A stretch of 64,000 bases of DNA. Origin: Pseudomonas sp. C1C7 (GTDB taxonomy: Bacteria; Pseudomonadota; Gammaproteobacteria; Pseudomonadales; Pseudomonadaceae). The position numbers and the translations under genes are program-made. Positions 19,022 through 27,901 of this stretch are shown one piece after another. Each line of letters opens with the position of its first letter. Position 1 is the first letter of the stretch. Location: contig NZ_JABFMP010000009.1 of the NCBI RefSeq assembly GCF_013359595.1, positions 62,001 through 126,000 on the forward strand. Direction: 5' to 3'. Under the pieces are notes generated by a model that saw nothing but the letters and a program-made list of their open reading frames with translations, was not told where the DNA came from and did no database searches.

Positions 19022-19141
19022 ACAGCTCTCCTGCGAGGGAATTCGTTCTTGTTATGTACTGCTATGGACCTAGGAATACTCCAACGCGTTCGGCTTTGCA
19101 GCGGTCAGGCAGGTTCGTTGGCGGGATGAGCGCCGGAAAAT

Positions 19142-19159
19142 CGTAAAGTTTTCGTTACG
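19142..19159. promoter_or_regulatory. Candidate PhhR (TyrR-type) operator
   Basis: CGTAAA-GTTTTC-GTTACG matches the TyrR-box pattern TGTAAA-N6-TTTACA with three mismatches and the correct 6-bp spacer. It lies in the divergent phhA-phhR region, about 120 bp upstream of phhA and 140 bp upstream of phhR. Binding is inferred from PhhR being a TyrR homologue. Confidence 0.5.
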
Positions 19160-19299
19160 TTTGGCCATTTGTCGTGCAGGTGTCGCGATTGGCGTGTAGG
19201 AAAAGTGCTTCGGGTGTCACATAATCTTGACGACTATCTGAGCGCCCTCGCAGAAAAACTCCGCTTCGAGGCCTCTTTCATCACTGTCCGGGCCTTTTC

Positions 19300-20859
19300 A
19301 TGCGTATCAAAGTCCACTGCCAGAACCGCATCGGCATCCTGCGTGACATCCTCAACCTGTTGGTGGAGTACGGCATCAACGTCGCTCGCGGCGAGGTGGG
19401 CGGTGAGCACGGCAATGCGATCTACCTGCACTGTCCGAACCTGATCAACATCCAGTTCCAGGCGCTGCGTCCGAAGTTCGAAGCGATTGCCGGGGTATTT
19501 GGCGTCAAGCGCGTCGGGCTGATGCCCAGCGAGCGTCGGCACATGGAACTCAATGCCTTGCTCGGGGCCCTCGAGTTTCCGGTGCTGTCGATCGACATGG
19601 GCGGCTCCATCGTTGCCGCCAACCGCGCGGCGGCGCAGTTGCTCGGGGTGCGGGTCGATGAAGTACCGGGCATTCCCCTGTCACGCTATGCCGAAGATTT
19701 CGACCTGCCGGAACTGGTGCGCGCCAACAAATCGCGGATCAACGGCATGCGGGTCAAGGTCAAGGGTGATGTGTTCCTGGCCGACATCGCACCGCTGCAA
19801 TCGGAGCACGACGACAGCGAGGCCATGGCGGGTGCGGTGCTGACGCTGCACCGCGCCGACCGGGTAGGGGAGCGCATCTACAACGTGCGCAAGCAGGAGT
19901 TGCGCGGCTTCGACAGCATCTTCCAGAGCTCCAGGGTGATGGCCTCGGTGGTGCGCGAAGCCCGGCGCATGGCGCCACTGGATGCGCCGCTATTAATAGA
20001 AGGCGAAACCGGGACCGGCAAGGAGTTGCTGGCGCGGGCCTGCCATCTGGCCAGTCCGCGGGGTCAATCACCGCTGATGGCGCTCAACTGCGCCGGGCTG
20101 CCGGAGTCCATGGCCGAGACCGAGCTTTTTGGCTATGGCCCTGGAGCCTTCGAGGGGGCGCGGGCCGAGGGCAAGCTCGGGCTGCTGGAGCTGACGGCGG
20201 GCGGGACACTGTTTCTTGACGGGGTCGGCGAGATGAGCCCGCGCCTGCAGGTGAAGCTGCTGCGCTTTCTGCAGGACGGATGCTTTCGGCGGGTCGGCAG
20301 TGATGAAGAGGTCTATCTCGATGTGCGGGTGATCTGTGCGACCCAGGTCGACCTGTCCGAGTTGTGCGCCCGCGGCGAGTTTCGCCAGGACCTGTATCAC
20401 CGCCTGAATGTGTTGTCGTTGCACATCCCGCCACTGCGCGAATGCCTCGACGGTTTGCCGCCGCTGGTGGAGCACTTTCTCGATCAGGCCAGTCGGCAGA
20501 TCGGTTGCCCGCTGCCGAAACTGGCACCGGCGGCCATGGATCGGCTGAGTCACTACCATTGGCCGGGCAATGTCCGGCAGCTGGAAAACGTGCTGTTTCA
20601 GGCGGTTTCCCTGTGCGACGGTGGTACCGTCAAGGCCGAACACATTCGCTTGCCGGATTACGGCGTGCGCCAGCCCCTGGGGGATTTCTCGCTGGAGGGC
20701 AGCCTGGACGAGATTGTCGGGCGATTCGAGAAAGCGGTGCTGGAAAGCCTGTATTCCGAGCATCCGAGCAGCCGGCAACTGGGCAAGCGCCTGGGGGTTT
20801 CCCATACCACCATTGCCAACAAGTTGCGTGAGTACGACGTCGGTAAAGACAGCAACTAA
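19300..20859 (+). CDS. phhR: PhhR, TyrR-type regulator of aromatic amino acid catabolism
   Basis: The 519-residue protein has an ACT domain (about 1-70), a PAS domain (about 80-190), an AAA+ domain (about 204-440; Walker A GETGTGKE) and a C-terminal helix-turn-helix (QLGKRLGVSHTTIANKLREY). It activates phhABC in response to phenylalanine or tyrosine. The sigma-54 contact loop reads GAFEGA (residues 282-287) instead of GAFTGA, and Walker B reads LFLDGVGE (D307-G308) instead of DE. This fits reports that TyrR/PhhR proteins act with sigma-70. It is divergent from phhA. Confidence 0.93.
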   Translation: MRIKVHCQNRIGILRDILNLLVEYGINVARGEVGGEHGNAIYLHCPNLINIQFQALRPKFEAIAGVFGVKRVGLMPSERRHMELNALLGALEFPVLSIDMGGSIVAANRAAAQLLGVRVDEVPGIPLSRYAEDFDLPELVRANKSRINGMRVKVKGDVFLADIAPLQSEHDDSEAMAGAVLTLHRADRVGERIYNVRKQELRGFDSIFQSSRVMASVVREARRMAPLDAPLLIEGETGTGKELLARACHLASPRGQSPLMALNCAGLPESMAETELFGYGPGAFEGARAEGKLGLLELTAGGTLFLDGVGEMSPRLQVKLLRFLQDGCFRRVGSDEEVYLDVRVICATQVDLSELCARGEFRQDLYHRLNVLSLHIPPLRECLDGLPPLVEHFLDQASRQIGCPLPKLAPAAMDRLSHYHWPGNVRQLENVLFQAVSLCDGGTVKAEHIRLPDYGVRQPLGDFSLEGSLDEIVGRFEKAVLESLYSEHPSSRQLGKRLGVSHTTIANKLREYDVGKDSN

Positions 20860-20871
20860 GAAGCCAAAAGC

Positions 20872-20908
20872 AAAAGATCGCAGCCTGCAAAGCAGGCTGC
20901 GATCTTTT
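20872..20908 (+). terminator. Perfect 17-bp hairpin between phhR and the flagellar operon
   Basis: Arms AAAAGATCGCAGCCTGC and its exact complement are separated by three bases, and the right arm ends in TTTT. It can end phhR transcription and insulate flgF. The core is the same as in the element at 11276-11344. Confidence 0.8.
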
Positions 20909-21026
20909 GATCTATTGCCGCGAAGCGGCATGACACCGCCGGTTTTTCGACTTCAGCCTTTCCTGAAAATCCCCGCAACACCCCTCAACCCCTTTGTTTA
21001 CCGCACCTTACGCCACCAAAACCAAG

Positions 21027-21043
21027 TTGGTCTGCAAATTGCT
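21027..21043 (+). promoter_or_regulatory. Sigma-54 promoter of flgFGHIJKL
   Basis: TTGGTCTGCAAATTGCT has the invariant GG-N10-GC spacing and a perfect TTGC at -12; the -24 box keeps TTGG. Transcription would start near 21054, about 45 bp before flgF. FleR/FleQ dependence is inferred from other pseudomonads. Confidence 0.65.
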
Positions 21044-21099
21044 TATGGCTGATCAGTACAGCAGTGGGCGGCAAACGTCCGGCAGGCAGAGGATAGATT

Positions 21100-21840
21100 G
21101 TGGACAAGTACCTTTATGTGGCAATGACCGGCGCCAGCCAGAATGCACTGGCGCAAAAGGCTCATGCCAACAACCTGGCGAACATCTCCACCAACGGTTT
21201 CCAGAAAGACCTGGAGCAGGCGCGTTCGATGCCGGTGTTCGGCGACAGCTTTCCGGCGCGTGCGTTTGCCATGTCCGAGCGTCCGGCCACCGACTTCACT
21301 CCGGGCTCCCTGGTGGAAACCGGTCGTGATCTCGATGTCGCCGTGCAAGGTAACGGCTGGCTGGCGGTGCAGAACCCGGACGGCGGTGAAAGCTATGTGC
21401 GCACCGGCAGTCTGGTGGTCGATGCGTTGGGCGTATTGCGCGCCGGCAACGGCATGCCGGTGATCGGCAACGGCGGCCCGATCGCCGTGCCGCCCCAGCA
21501 GCAGATCGAAGTCGGCGAAGACGGCACCATCAGCATCCGCTCGATGGGCGAGGACCCACGGGTCATGGCCGAAGTCGACCGCATCAAGCTGGTCAACCCG
21601 GACTTCAAGAACATGACCAAGGGTCTGGACGGTTCTATCCACACCAAGGACGGCCAGCCGGCGCAAGCCGATGCCAACGTCAAACTGGTGTCAGGGTTCC
21701 TGGAGTCGAGCAACGTCAATGCCGTGGACGAGATGACCTCGGTGCTGGCCCTGTCCAAGCAGTTCGAACTGCACGTCAAGATGATGAACACCGCCAAAGA
21801 AGACGACCAGGCCATGGCTCGCGTCTTGCAGATCAGCTAA
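21100..21840 (+). CDS. flgF: Flagellar basal-body rod protein FlgF
   Basis: The 246-residue rod protein begins VDKYLYVAMTGASQNALAQK with GTG, supported by AGAGGAT. It has the N-terminal Flg_bb_rod motif (ANNLANISTNGFQKD) and a C-terminal helical FlgF/G/E domain (SSNVNAVDEMTSVLALSKQF). It forms part of the proximal rod in the periplasm and is exported by the flagellar type III system. It is the first gene of flgFGHIJKL here; flgBCDE are not adjacent. Confidence 0.95.
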   Translation: MDKYLYVAMTGASQNALAQKAHANNLANISTNGFQKDLEQARSMPVFGDSFPARAFAMSERPATDFTPGSLVETGRDLDVAVQGNGWLAVQNPDGGESYVRTGSLVVDALGVLRAGNGMPVIGNGGPIAVPPQQQIEVGEDGTISIRSMGEDPRVMAEVDRIKLVNPDFKNMTKGLDGSIHTKDGQPAQADANVKLVSGFLESSNVNAVDEMTSVLALSKQFELHVKMMNTAKEDDQAMARVLQIS

Positions 21841-21885
21841 TTATCAGAACGTCGCGCCGTAAAACAGGCGAACGAGGAGAATTGA

Positions 21886-22671
21886 ATGCTTCCGGCTCTA
21901 TGGGTTGCCAAAACCGGTCTGTCCGCCCAGGACACCAACCTGACCACCATTTCCAACAACCTGGCCAACGTGTCGACCACGGGTTTCAAACGCGATCGCG
22001 CCGAGTTCCAGGACCTGCTCTACCAGATCAAACGTCAGCCGGGCGCCCAGTCGACCCAGGACAGCGAACTGCCGTCGGGTCTGCAAGTGGGTACCGGTGT
22101 GCGCATCGTCGGCACCCAGAAAAACTTCAACGCCGGCAGCCTGCAAACCACCGAACAGCCGCTGGACATGGCCATCGACGGTCGCGGTTTCTTCCAGATC
22201 CTGCAACCGGACGGCACCACGGCCTACACCCGTGACGGTACCTTCCACCTGGACTCCAACGGCCAGATCGTCAACGCCAGCGGTTTCGCCCTGCAGCCGG
22301 CCATCGTCATTCCGAACGATGCCCAGACCTTCACCGTCGGCAAGGACGGCACCGTGTCCATCACCACGGCCGGCAACCCGGCTTCCCAGGTGATCGGCAA
22401 CCTGCAGACCGCCGACTTCATCAACCCGGCCGGCCTTCAGGCCGTGGGCGGCAACCTGTTCCTGGAAACCGGCGCCAGTGGCGCGCCGGAGGTGGGTACT
22501 CCTGGTCTGGCCGGTTTCGGTACCACGCTGCAGAACACCCTGGAAACCTCCAACGTCAGCACCGTTGAAGAGATGGTCAACATGATCACCACTCAGCGCG
22601 CCTACGAGATGAACTCCAAGGTGATCTCCACCGCCGACCAGATGCTCTCGTTCGTTACGCAGAATCTGTAA
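21886..22671 (+). CDS. flgG: Distal rod protein FlgG
   Basis: The 261-residue protein has the rod N-terminus ([19 protein letters not shown]), the FlgG-specific segment after it ([17 protein letters not shown]) and the C-terminal [20 protein letters not shown] block. It builds the distal rod crossing the periplasm, whose length is limited by the outer membrane. It follows flgF by 45 bp. Confidence 0.97.
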   Translation: MLPALWVAKTGLSAQDTNLTTISNNLANVSTTGFKRDRAEFQDLLYQIKRQPGAQSTQDSELPSGLQVGTGVRIVGTQKNFNAGSLQTTEQPLDMAIDGRGFFQILQPDGTTAYTRDGTFHLDSNGQIVNASGFALQPAIVIPNDAQTFTVGKDGTVSITTAGNPASQVIGNLQTADFINPAGLQAVGGNLFLETGASGAPEVGTPGLAGFGTTLQNTLETSNVSTVEEMVNMITTQRAYEMNSKVISTADQMLSFVTQNL

Positions 22672-22724
22672 TCAAGTCTACAAGGCGGTCCCCCGGCCGC
22701 CTGCTACACCGTGAGGTAAGGGTC

Positions 22725-23420
22725 ATGAAACGCTTCGTCTCTGTTATGGCATTGAGTGGGATCACCGCGCTTGCAGGTTGCGTCGCTCCGACGCCCAAGC
22801 CCAATGACCCTTACTATGCCCCGGTGCTGCCGCGTACACCGCTGCCGGCTGCCGCGAACAACGGCTCGATCTATCAGGCCGGGTTCGAACAGAATCTCTA
22901 CAGCGACCGCAAGGCGTTCCGGGTCGGTGACATCATCACCATCACCCTGAACGAGAGGACCCAGGCCAGCAAAAACGCCAACTCGCAGATTGGCAAGAAC
23001 AGCAAGGCCAACATCGGCCTGAGCTCGCTGTTTGGCTCTACCCCAAACACCAACAACCCGTTTGGCAGTGGCGACCTTAGTCTGGAAGCTGGCTATGAAG
23101 GCGACCGCGCGACCAAGGGTGACAGCAAGGCTGCGCAAGGCAACACCCTGACCGGCTCGATCACCGTGACCGTCGCCGACGTGTTGCCCAACGGCATCAT
23201 CGCCGTGCGTGGCGAGAAGTGGATGACCCTCAACACCGGTGACGAGCTGGTGCGCATTGCCGGTCTGGTTCGTGCCGATGACATCGCCACCGACAACACC
23301 GTGTCCTCGACTCGTGTGGCCGACGCGCGCATCACTTATTCGGGTACCGGTTCGTTTGCCGATGCGAGTCAGCCAGGCTGGTTCGACCGTTTCTTCCTCA
23401 GCCCGTTGTTCCCTTTCTAG
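22725..23420 (+). CDS. flgH: Flagellar L-ring lipoprotein FlgH
   Basis: The 231-residue precursor has a lipobox (ITALAGC, Cys at about residue 22) for lipid attachment. The conserved L-ring body includes [20 protein letters not shown] and the C-terminal [11 protein letters not shown]. It forms the L ring in the outer membrane around the rod. It ends one base before the flgI reading frame. Confidence 0.96.
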   Translation: MKRFVSVMALSGITALAGCVAPTPKPNDPYYAPVLPRTPLPAAANNGSIYQAGFEQNLYSDRKAFRVGDIITITLNERTQASKNANSQIGKNSKANIGLSSLFGSTPNTNNPFGSGDLSLEAGYEGDRATKGDSKAAQGNTLTGSITVTVADVLPNGIIAVRGEKWMTLNTGDELVRIAGLVRADDIATDNTVSSTRVADARITYSGTGSFADASQPGWFDRFFLSPLFPF

Positions 23421-23438
23421 GTGGCTTTCCAGTTGAGC

Positions 23439-24548
23439 ATGTTGAATTTCAGAAGTCTGATGATGGCCGCCGTTCTGTTGTCGGCGGCTTTCAATGCCCA
23501 GGCCGAACGCCTGAAGGACATCGCCAGCATTTCCGGCGTGCGTTCCAACCAGCTGATCGGTTACGGCCTGGTGGTCGGGCTTAACGGTACCGGTGACCAG
23601 ACGACCCAGACGCCATTCACCCTGCAGACCTTCAACAACATGCTCTCGCAGTTCGGCATCAAGGTACCGCCGGGATCGGGCAACGTGCAGTTGAAAAACG
23701 TGGCGGCGGTCTCGATCAGTGCCGATCTGCCGGCGTTCGCCAAACCGGGGCAGCAGGTCGACATCACCGTTTCCTCCATCGGTAACTCCAAGAGCCTGCG
23801 CGGCGGTACGCTGCTGCTGACACCGCTCAAGGGTATCGACGGCAACGTCTACGCCGTGGCCCAGGGCAACCTGGTGGTCGGCGGCTTCGATGCCGAAGGT
23901 CGCGACGGTTCGAAAATCACCGTCAACGTGCCGTCGGCCGGTCGCATCCCTGGCGGTGCATCGGTGGAACGCGCAGTGCCGAGCGGCTTCAATCAGGGCA
24001 ACAGCCTGACACTGAACCTCAACCGTTCCGACTTCACCACGGCCAAGCGCATCGTCGACAAGATCAACGACATGCTCGGCCCAGGCGTGGCCCAGGCCAT
24101 CGACGGCGGTTCGATTCGCGTTACCGCGCCGCTGGATCCGAGCCAGCGCGTCGACTATCTGTCGGTGCTGGAAAACCTCGAGATCGATCCGGGCCAGGCG
24201 GTGGCGAAAGTCATCATCAACTCTCGTACCGGCACCATCGTGATCGGGCAGAACGTCAAGGTTTCGCCGGCCGCCGTGACCCACGGCAGCCTGACCGTGA
24301 CCATCACCGAAGACCCGATCGTCAGTCAGCCGGGCCCGCTGTCCAACGGGCAGACGGCCGTGGTGCCGCGCTCGCGGGTCAACGCCCAGCAGGAAGCCAA
24401 ACCGATGTTCAAGTTCGGCCCCGGGACCACCCTCGACGAAATCGTGCGTGCGGTGAACCAGGTCGGCGCGGCGCCAGGTGACTTGATGGCGATCCTCGAA
24501 GCACTGAAACAGGCCGGCGCGTTGCAAGCCGACCTGATCGTGATCTGA
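23439..24548 (+). CDS. flgI: Flagellar P-ring protein FlgI
   Basis: The 369-residue exported protein has a signal peptide ([25 protein letters not shown]) and the FlgI hallmark [20 protein letters not shown]. It forms the P ring in the peptidoglycan layer. The frame is open back to a GTG at 23421 directly behind flgH, but ATG 23439 gives the usual family length and a proper signal peptide. Confidence 0.95.
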   Translation: MLNFRSLMMAAVLLSAAFNAQAERLKDIASISGVRSNQLIGYGLVVGLNGTGDQTTQTPFTLQTFNNMLSQFGIKVPPGSGNVQLKNVAAVSISADLPAFAKPGQQVDITVSSIGNSKSLRGGTLLLTPLKGIDGNVYAVAQGNLVVGGFDAEGRDGSKITVNVPSAGRIPGGASVERAVPSGFNQGNSLTLNLNRSDFTTAKRIVDKINDMLGPGVAQAIDGGSIRVTAPLDPSQRVDYLSVLENLEIDPGQAVAKVIINSRTGTIVIGQNVKVSPAAVTHGSLTVTITEDPIVSQPGPLSNGQTAVVPRSRVNAQQEAKPMFKFGPGTTLDEIVRAVNQVGAAPGDLMAILEALKQAGALQADLIVI

Positions 24549-24559
24549 GGACGACCACC

Positions 24560-25852
24560 ATGGATATGTACAAGAGCGGTCGGGTCAGCAGCAGCGATTC
24601 GGGGGCGTTTTCCGACCTGAACCGATTGAACCAGCTCAAGGTCGGCGACAAGAACAGCGACGCGAACATGCGCAAGGTCGCGCAGGAGTTCGAATCGCTG
24701 TTCCTTGGCGAGATGCTCAAGTCCATGCGCTCGGCCACCGAAGCGCTGGGCAAGGACAACCCGCTCAATACCCCTGAAGCCAAGCAATATCAGGAAATGT
24801 ACGACCAGCAACTGGCCGTTTCGATGTCTCGCGAGGGCGGCGGTATTGGCCTGGCGGACGTGCTGATGCGCCAGATGTCGAAGAACAAACCGCTGGCGCC
24901 GGGCGAGGCCGCGGCCTTGTCGCAAGCCAAGCAGGAAGCCGCCAAGGCTGCTGCGCAAACCCCGGTCGCCGCTGGCACCGTGGCCGTCAACGGTCCGCTG
25001 TCGCGGGTCAACGGCGAGCGTCCGTTGTGGGCTTCGCGTTCGGTCCGTGCGCCGAGCGGCGAGGGCACGCATCGCAATGACATGGAACTGATCAACCAGC
25101 GCCGGCTGGCCTTGCCGCCGAAACTGGCCGATCGCTTGCTGGCGGGTCTGGTGCCTTCGGCAACCACCACTGCCAATAACACGGTTGCGGCGCTCAACAA
25201 ATCGCCACTGCCGGAGCGTCTGGCGAGCACCGGTTCCGGGCCTCTGTATAACGGCGACTGGCTGGCCCAGGCGCAAGACGCCGCGAACGGTCCGCTGACG
25301 ATTCAGGGGCGAGCCATCGCGCAGATTCCCCTGGCGCCGCCGAAGAAAGCCTTCAGCTCCGCCGACGAATTCGTCAATACCATGCTGCCGATGGCCAAGG
25401 AAGCCGCCGACCGCATTGGCGTCGATCCGCGTTACCTGGTGGCCCAGGCCGCGCTGGAAACCGGCTGGGGCAAATCGGTCATGCGCGCCCAGGACGGCAG
25501 CAGCAGTCACAACCTGTTCGGCATCAAGGCCGGTAACAGCTGGCAGGGTGATTCGGCGCGAGCGATCACCAGCGAATTCAGAAATGGCCAGATGGTCAAG
25601 GAGACGGCCGAGTTCCGTTCCTACGACTCTTACAAGGACAGCTTCCATGACCTTGTAACGCTGCTGCAAACCAATAATCGCTATCAAGATGTCGTGAAGT
25701 CTGCCGATAACCCGGAACAGTTTGTACGCGAGTTGCAAAAGGCCGGTTACGCCACCGACCCGAACTACGCGAGCAAGATTTCGCAGATAGCCAGGCAAAT
25801 GACGAGTTACCAAAACTACGCCGCGGCGGGCGCTTCCACGACGCCTATATAG
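24560..25852 (+). CDS. flgJ: FlgJ, rod cap and peptidoglycan hydrolase
   Basis: The 430-residue two-domain protein has an N-terminal rod-cap domain (about 1-110, KVAQEFESLFLGEMLKSMRS), a variable Ala/Pro-rich linker (about 115-260) and a C-terminal glucosaminidase domain (YLVAQAALETGWGKSVM, catalytic Glu in this block; NLFGIKAG; AEFRSYDSYKDSFHD). It caps the growing rod and opens the cell wall. It follows flgI by 11 bp. Confidence 0.95.
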   Translation: MDMYKSGRVSSSDSGAFSDLNRLNQLKVGDKNSDANMRKVAQEFESLFLGEMLKSMRSATEALGKDNPLNTPEAKQYQEMYDQQLAVSMSREGGGIGLADVLMRQMSKNKPLAPGEAAALSQAKQEAAKAAAQTPVAAGTVAVNGPLSRVNGERPLWASRSVRAPSGEGTHRNDMELINQRRLALPPKLADRLLAGLVPSATTTANNTVAALNKSPLPERLASTGSGPLYNGDWLAQAQDAANGPLTIQGRAIAQIPLAPPKKAFSSADEFVNTMLPMAKEAADRIGVDPRYLVAQAALETGWGKSVMRAQDGSSSHNLFGIKAGNSWQGDSARAITSEFRNGQMVKETAEFRSYDSYKDSFHDLVTLLQTNNRYQDVVKSADNPEQFVRELQKAGYATDPNYASKISQIARQMTSYQNYAAAGASTTPI

Positions 25853-25875
25853 ACACAAGGTATAAGGTCTGAATC

Positions 25876-27888
25876 ATGAGTTTGCTCAACATCGGAATGT
25901 CGGGTCTGTCCGCTAGCCACGCTTCTTTGGTGACTACCGGTAATAACATTTCCAACGTCGATACCGTCGGGTACTCCCGCCAACAAACCGTACAGAACAG
26001 CAAGAACTCGATTCAGTACGGCAACGTGTTCATCGGCACCGGCACCACGCTGGCCGACGTGCGCCGGGTGTACAACAGCTACCTCGATTCGCAGTTGCAG
26101 ACCACCACTTCGCTCAACAGCGACGCCCAGGCCTATCTGGGCCAGGCCACCCAGGTCGACAAGCTGCTGTCCGACAGCGGCACCGGTGTGACCAAATCCC
26201 TGCAGGCGTTTTTCTCGTCCCTGCAAACCCTGGCCGGCAACTCCAACGACAACGCCGCGCGCCAGGCGCTGCTGACCAATGCCCAGGGCTTGAGCAGTCG
26301 CTTCAACGCGATTTCCAAGCAGCTGACCCAGCAGAACACCTACATCAACGATCAATTGGGTTCGATGGCCGAACAGGTCAACAAACTGGCGTCGACCGTT
26401 GCGGCCTACAACAAGAAAATCGCCGAAGTCAGCGGCTCGGGCGGCACGCCCAACGAACTGCTGGACCAGCGCAACGAAACCGTGCGCCAGCTCAGCGAAC
26501 TGGTCGGCACTCAGGTCACTGAAACCGAAGGTCGCCTGGATATCTATCTGGGCAGCGGCCAGCCACTGGTGGTCGGCGATACCGTCAATAAACTGCGCGT
26601 GGCGCCGGACCCGGCTGATCCGACCCGTTCCGCGATCATCATGGATCGCAATGGCTCGTCGATCGACATCACCAATGTGATGAGCGGCGGCGAAATGGGC
26701 GGTCTGGTGCGTTATCGCAATGAAGTGCTGACGCCTGCGGTCAACGGCCTGGGGCGTATCGCCATGGTCGTGGCCGATCAGGTCAACAAGCAGCTGGGCC
26801 AAGGGCTGGACCAGAACGGCAATTTCGGCGCGGCACTGTTCAACAACATCAACAGTGCGGCGGCCATCAGCCAGCGCAGCATCGCCAACGGCAACAACAA
26901 CCCGGCTTCCGGCAACCTGAACGTCACCATCCAGGACACCAGCAAGGTACAGGCCAGTGACTATCAGGTGACCATCACCGCCACCGGCTACAACGTGCGT
27001 CGCCTGTCGGACAACACCGACATGGGGAACTTCGCCTTCGCCACGCCGCCGGCCGCCGATCCGGTCATCGACGGTTTCAGCCTGAGCATCAACTCCGGCA
27101 CCGTCGCTGCCGGCGACAGCTTCAAGATCACCCCAACCCGCAGTTCCGCCGCGGACATGACCACGGTCATGACCGACACCAAGACCCTGGCCACCTCCGC
27201 GCCGCTGACGTCGACCAAGGCTTCGGGTAACGACGGTACCGGCGCGGTCGGTCAGCCGACCCTGAAGACTGTTCTGGATATCTACAACCCGGCCCAGCGT
27301 CTGGAAGTGCAGAACGCCGTCAAGGCATCGATGCCGGTTCGCCTGGTGATGACCAGCGCCAACGCCTACGAAGTATTCGACTCCAAGGGCACCAGCATCG
27401 GCACCGGCAGCATCGTGCCTGGCCAGGACAACGACCTGAACATCAACGTGCCGTACACCGATGCCGGTGGCAACGCCAAGACGTTCAGTGTGGGGATGAC
27501 CATCAGCGGCAGCCCGGCGTCGGGCGACAGCTTCAACATCAACATGACGGCCGCCGACAGCACCGATAACCGCAACGCCCAGGCGCTGCTCGGTCTGCAA
27601 TCGAAGGCCACCGTCGGCGCCACCGCCACCAGCCCGGGCGTCAGCTTCACCGAAGCCTATGGCGGTCTGGTGACGACCGTCGGCTCCCTGACCCGCCAGG
27701 GGCAGCTGGATGCCACGGCCACCGACACCATCATGACCGGTGCGCGCGACGCCCGGGATTCGCTGTCGGGGGTCGATCTCGATGAAGAAGCGGGCAACCT
27801 GACCAAGTATCAGCAGTACTACACGGCCTCTTCGCAGATCATCAAGACTGCGCAGGAAATTTTCAGCACCTTGATCAATGCCCTTTAA
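25876..27888 (+). CDS. flgK: Hook-filament junction protein FlgK (HAP1)
   Basis: The 670-residue protein begins MSLLNIGMSGLSASHASLVT with the rod/hook motif GNNISNVDTVGYSRQQT. It ends in a helical FlgK C-terminus (DEEAGNLTKYQQYYTASSQI). The centre (about 330-560) is beta-rich and surface exposed, longer than in E. coli FlgK (about 547 residues in all). It joins hook to filament. Confidence 0.96.
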   Translation: MSLLNIGMSGLSASHASLVTTGNNISNVDTVGYSRQQTVQNSKNSIQYGNVFIGTGTTLADVRRVYNSYLDSQLQTTTSLNSDAQAYLGQATQVDKLLSDSGTGVTKSLQAFFSSLQTLAGNSNDNAARQALLTNAQGLSSRFNAISKQLTQQNTYINDQLGSMAEQVNKLASTVAAYNKKIAEVSGSGGTPNELLDQRNETVRQLSELVGTQVTETEGRLDIYLGSGQPLVVGDTVNKLRVAPDPADPTRSAIIMDRNGSSIDITNVMSGGEMGGLVRYRNEVLTPAVNGLGRIAMVVADQVNKQLGQGLDQNGNFGAALFNNINSAAAISQRSIANGNNNPASGNLNVTIQDTSKVQASDYQVTITATGYNVRRLSDNTDMGNFAFATPPAADPVIDGFSLSINSGTVAAGDSFKITPTRSSAADMTTVMTDTKTLATSAPLTSTKASGNDGTGAVGQPTLKTVLDIYNPAQRLEVQNAVKASMPVRLVMTSANAYEVFDSKGTSIGTGSIVPGQDNDLNINVPYTDAGGNAKTFSVGMTISGSPASGDSFNINMTAADSTDNRNAQALLGLQSKATVGATATSPGVSFTEAYGGLVTTVGSLTRQGQLDATATDTIMTGARDARDSLSGVDLDEEAGNLTKYQQYYTASSQIIKTAQEIFSTLINAL

Positions 27889-27901
27889 GGAGCCGTAGAA
27901 C

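Noticed and set aside
19080..19130. Sigma-54-like site upstream of phhA on the - strand
   Set aside because: The best candidate (CTGCCTGACCGCTGCA) has one base too few between boxes and lacks GG at -24; PhhR also has an altered sigma-54 loop.
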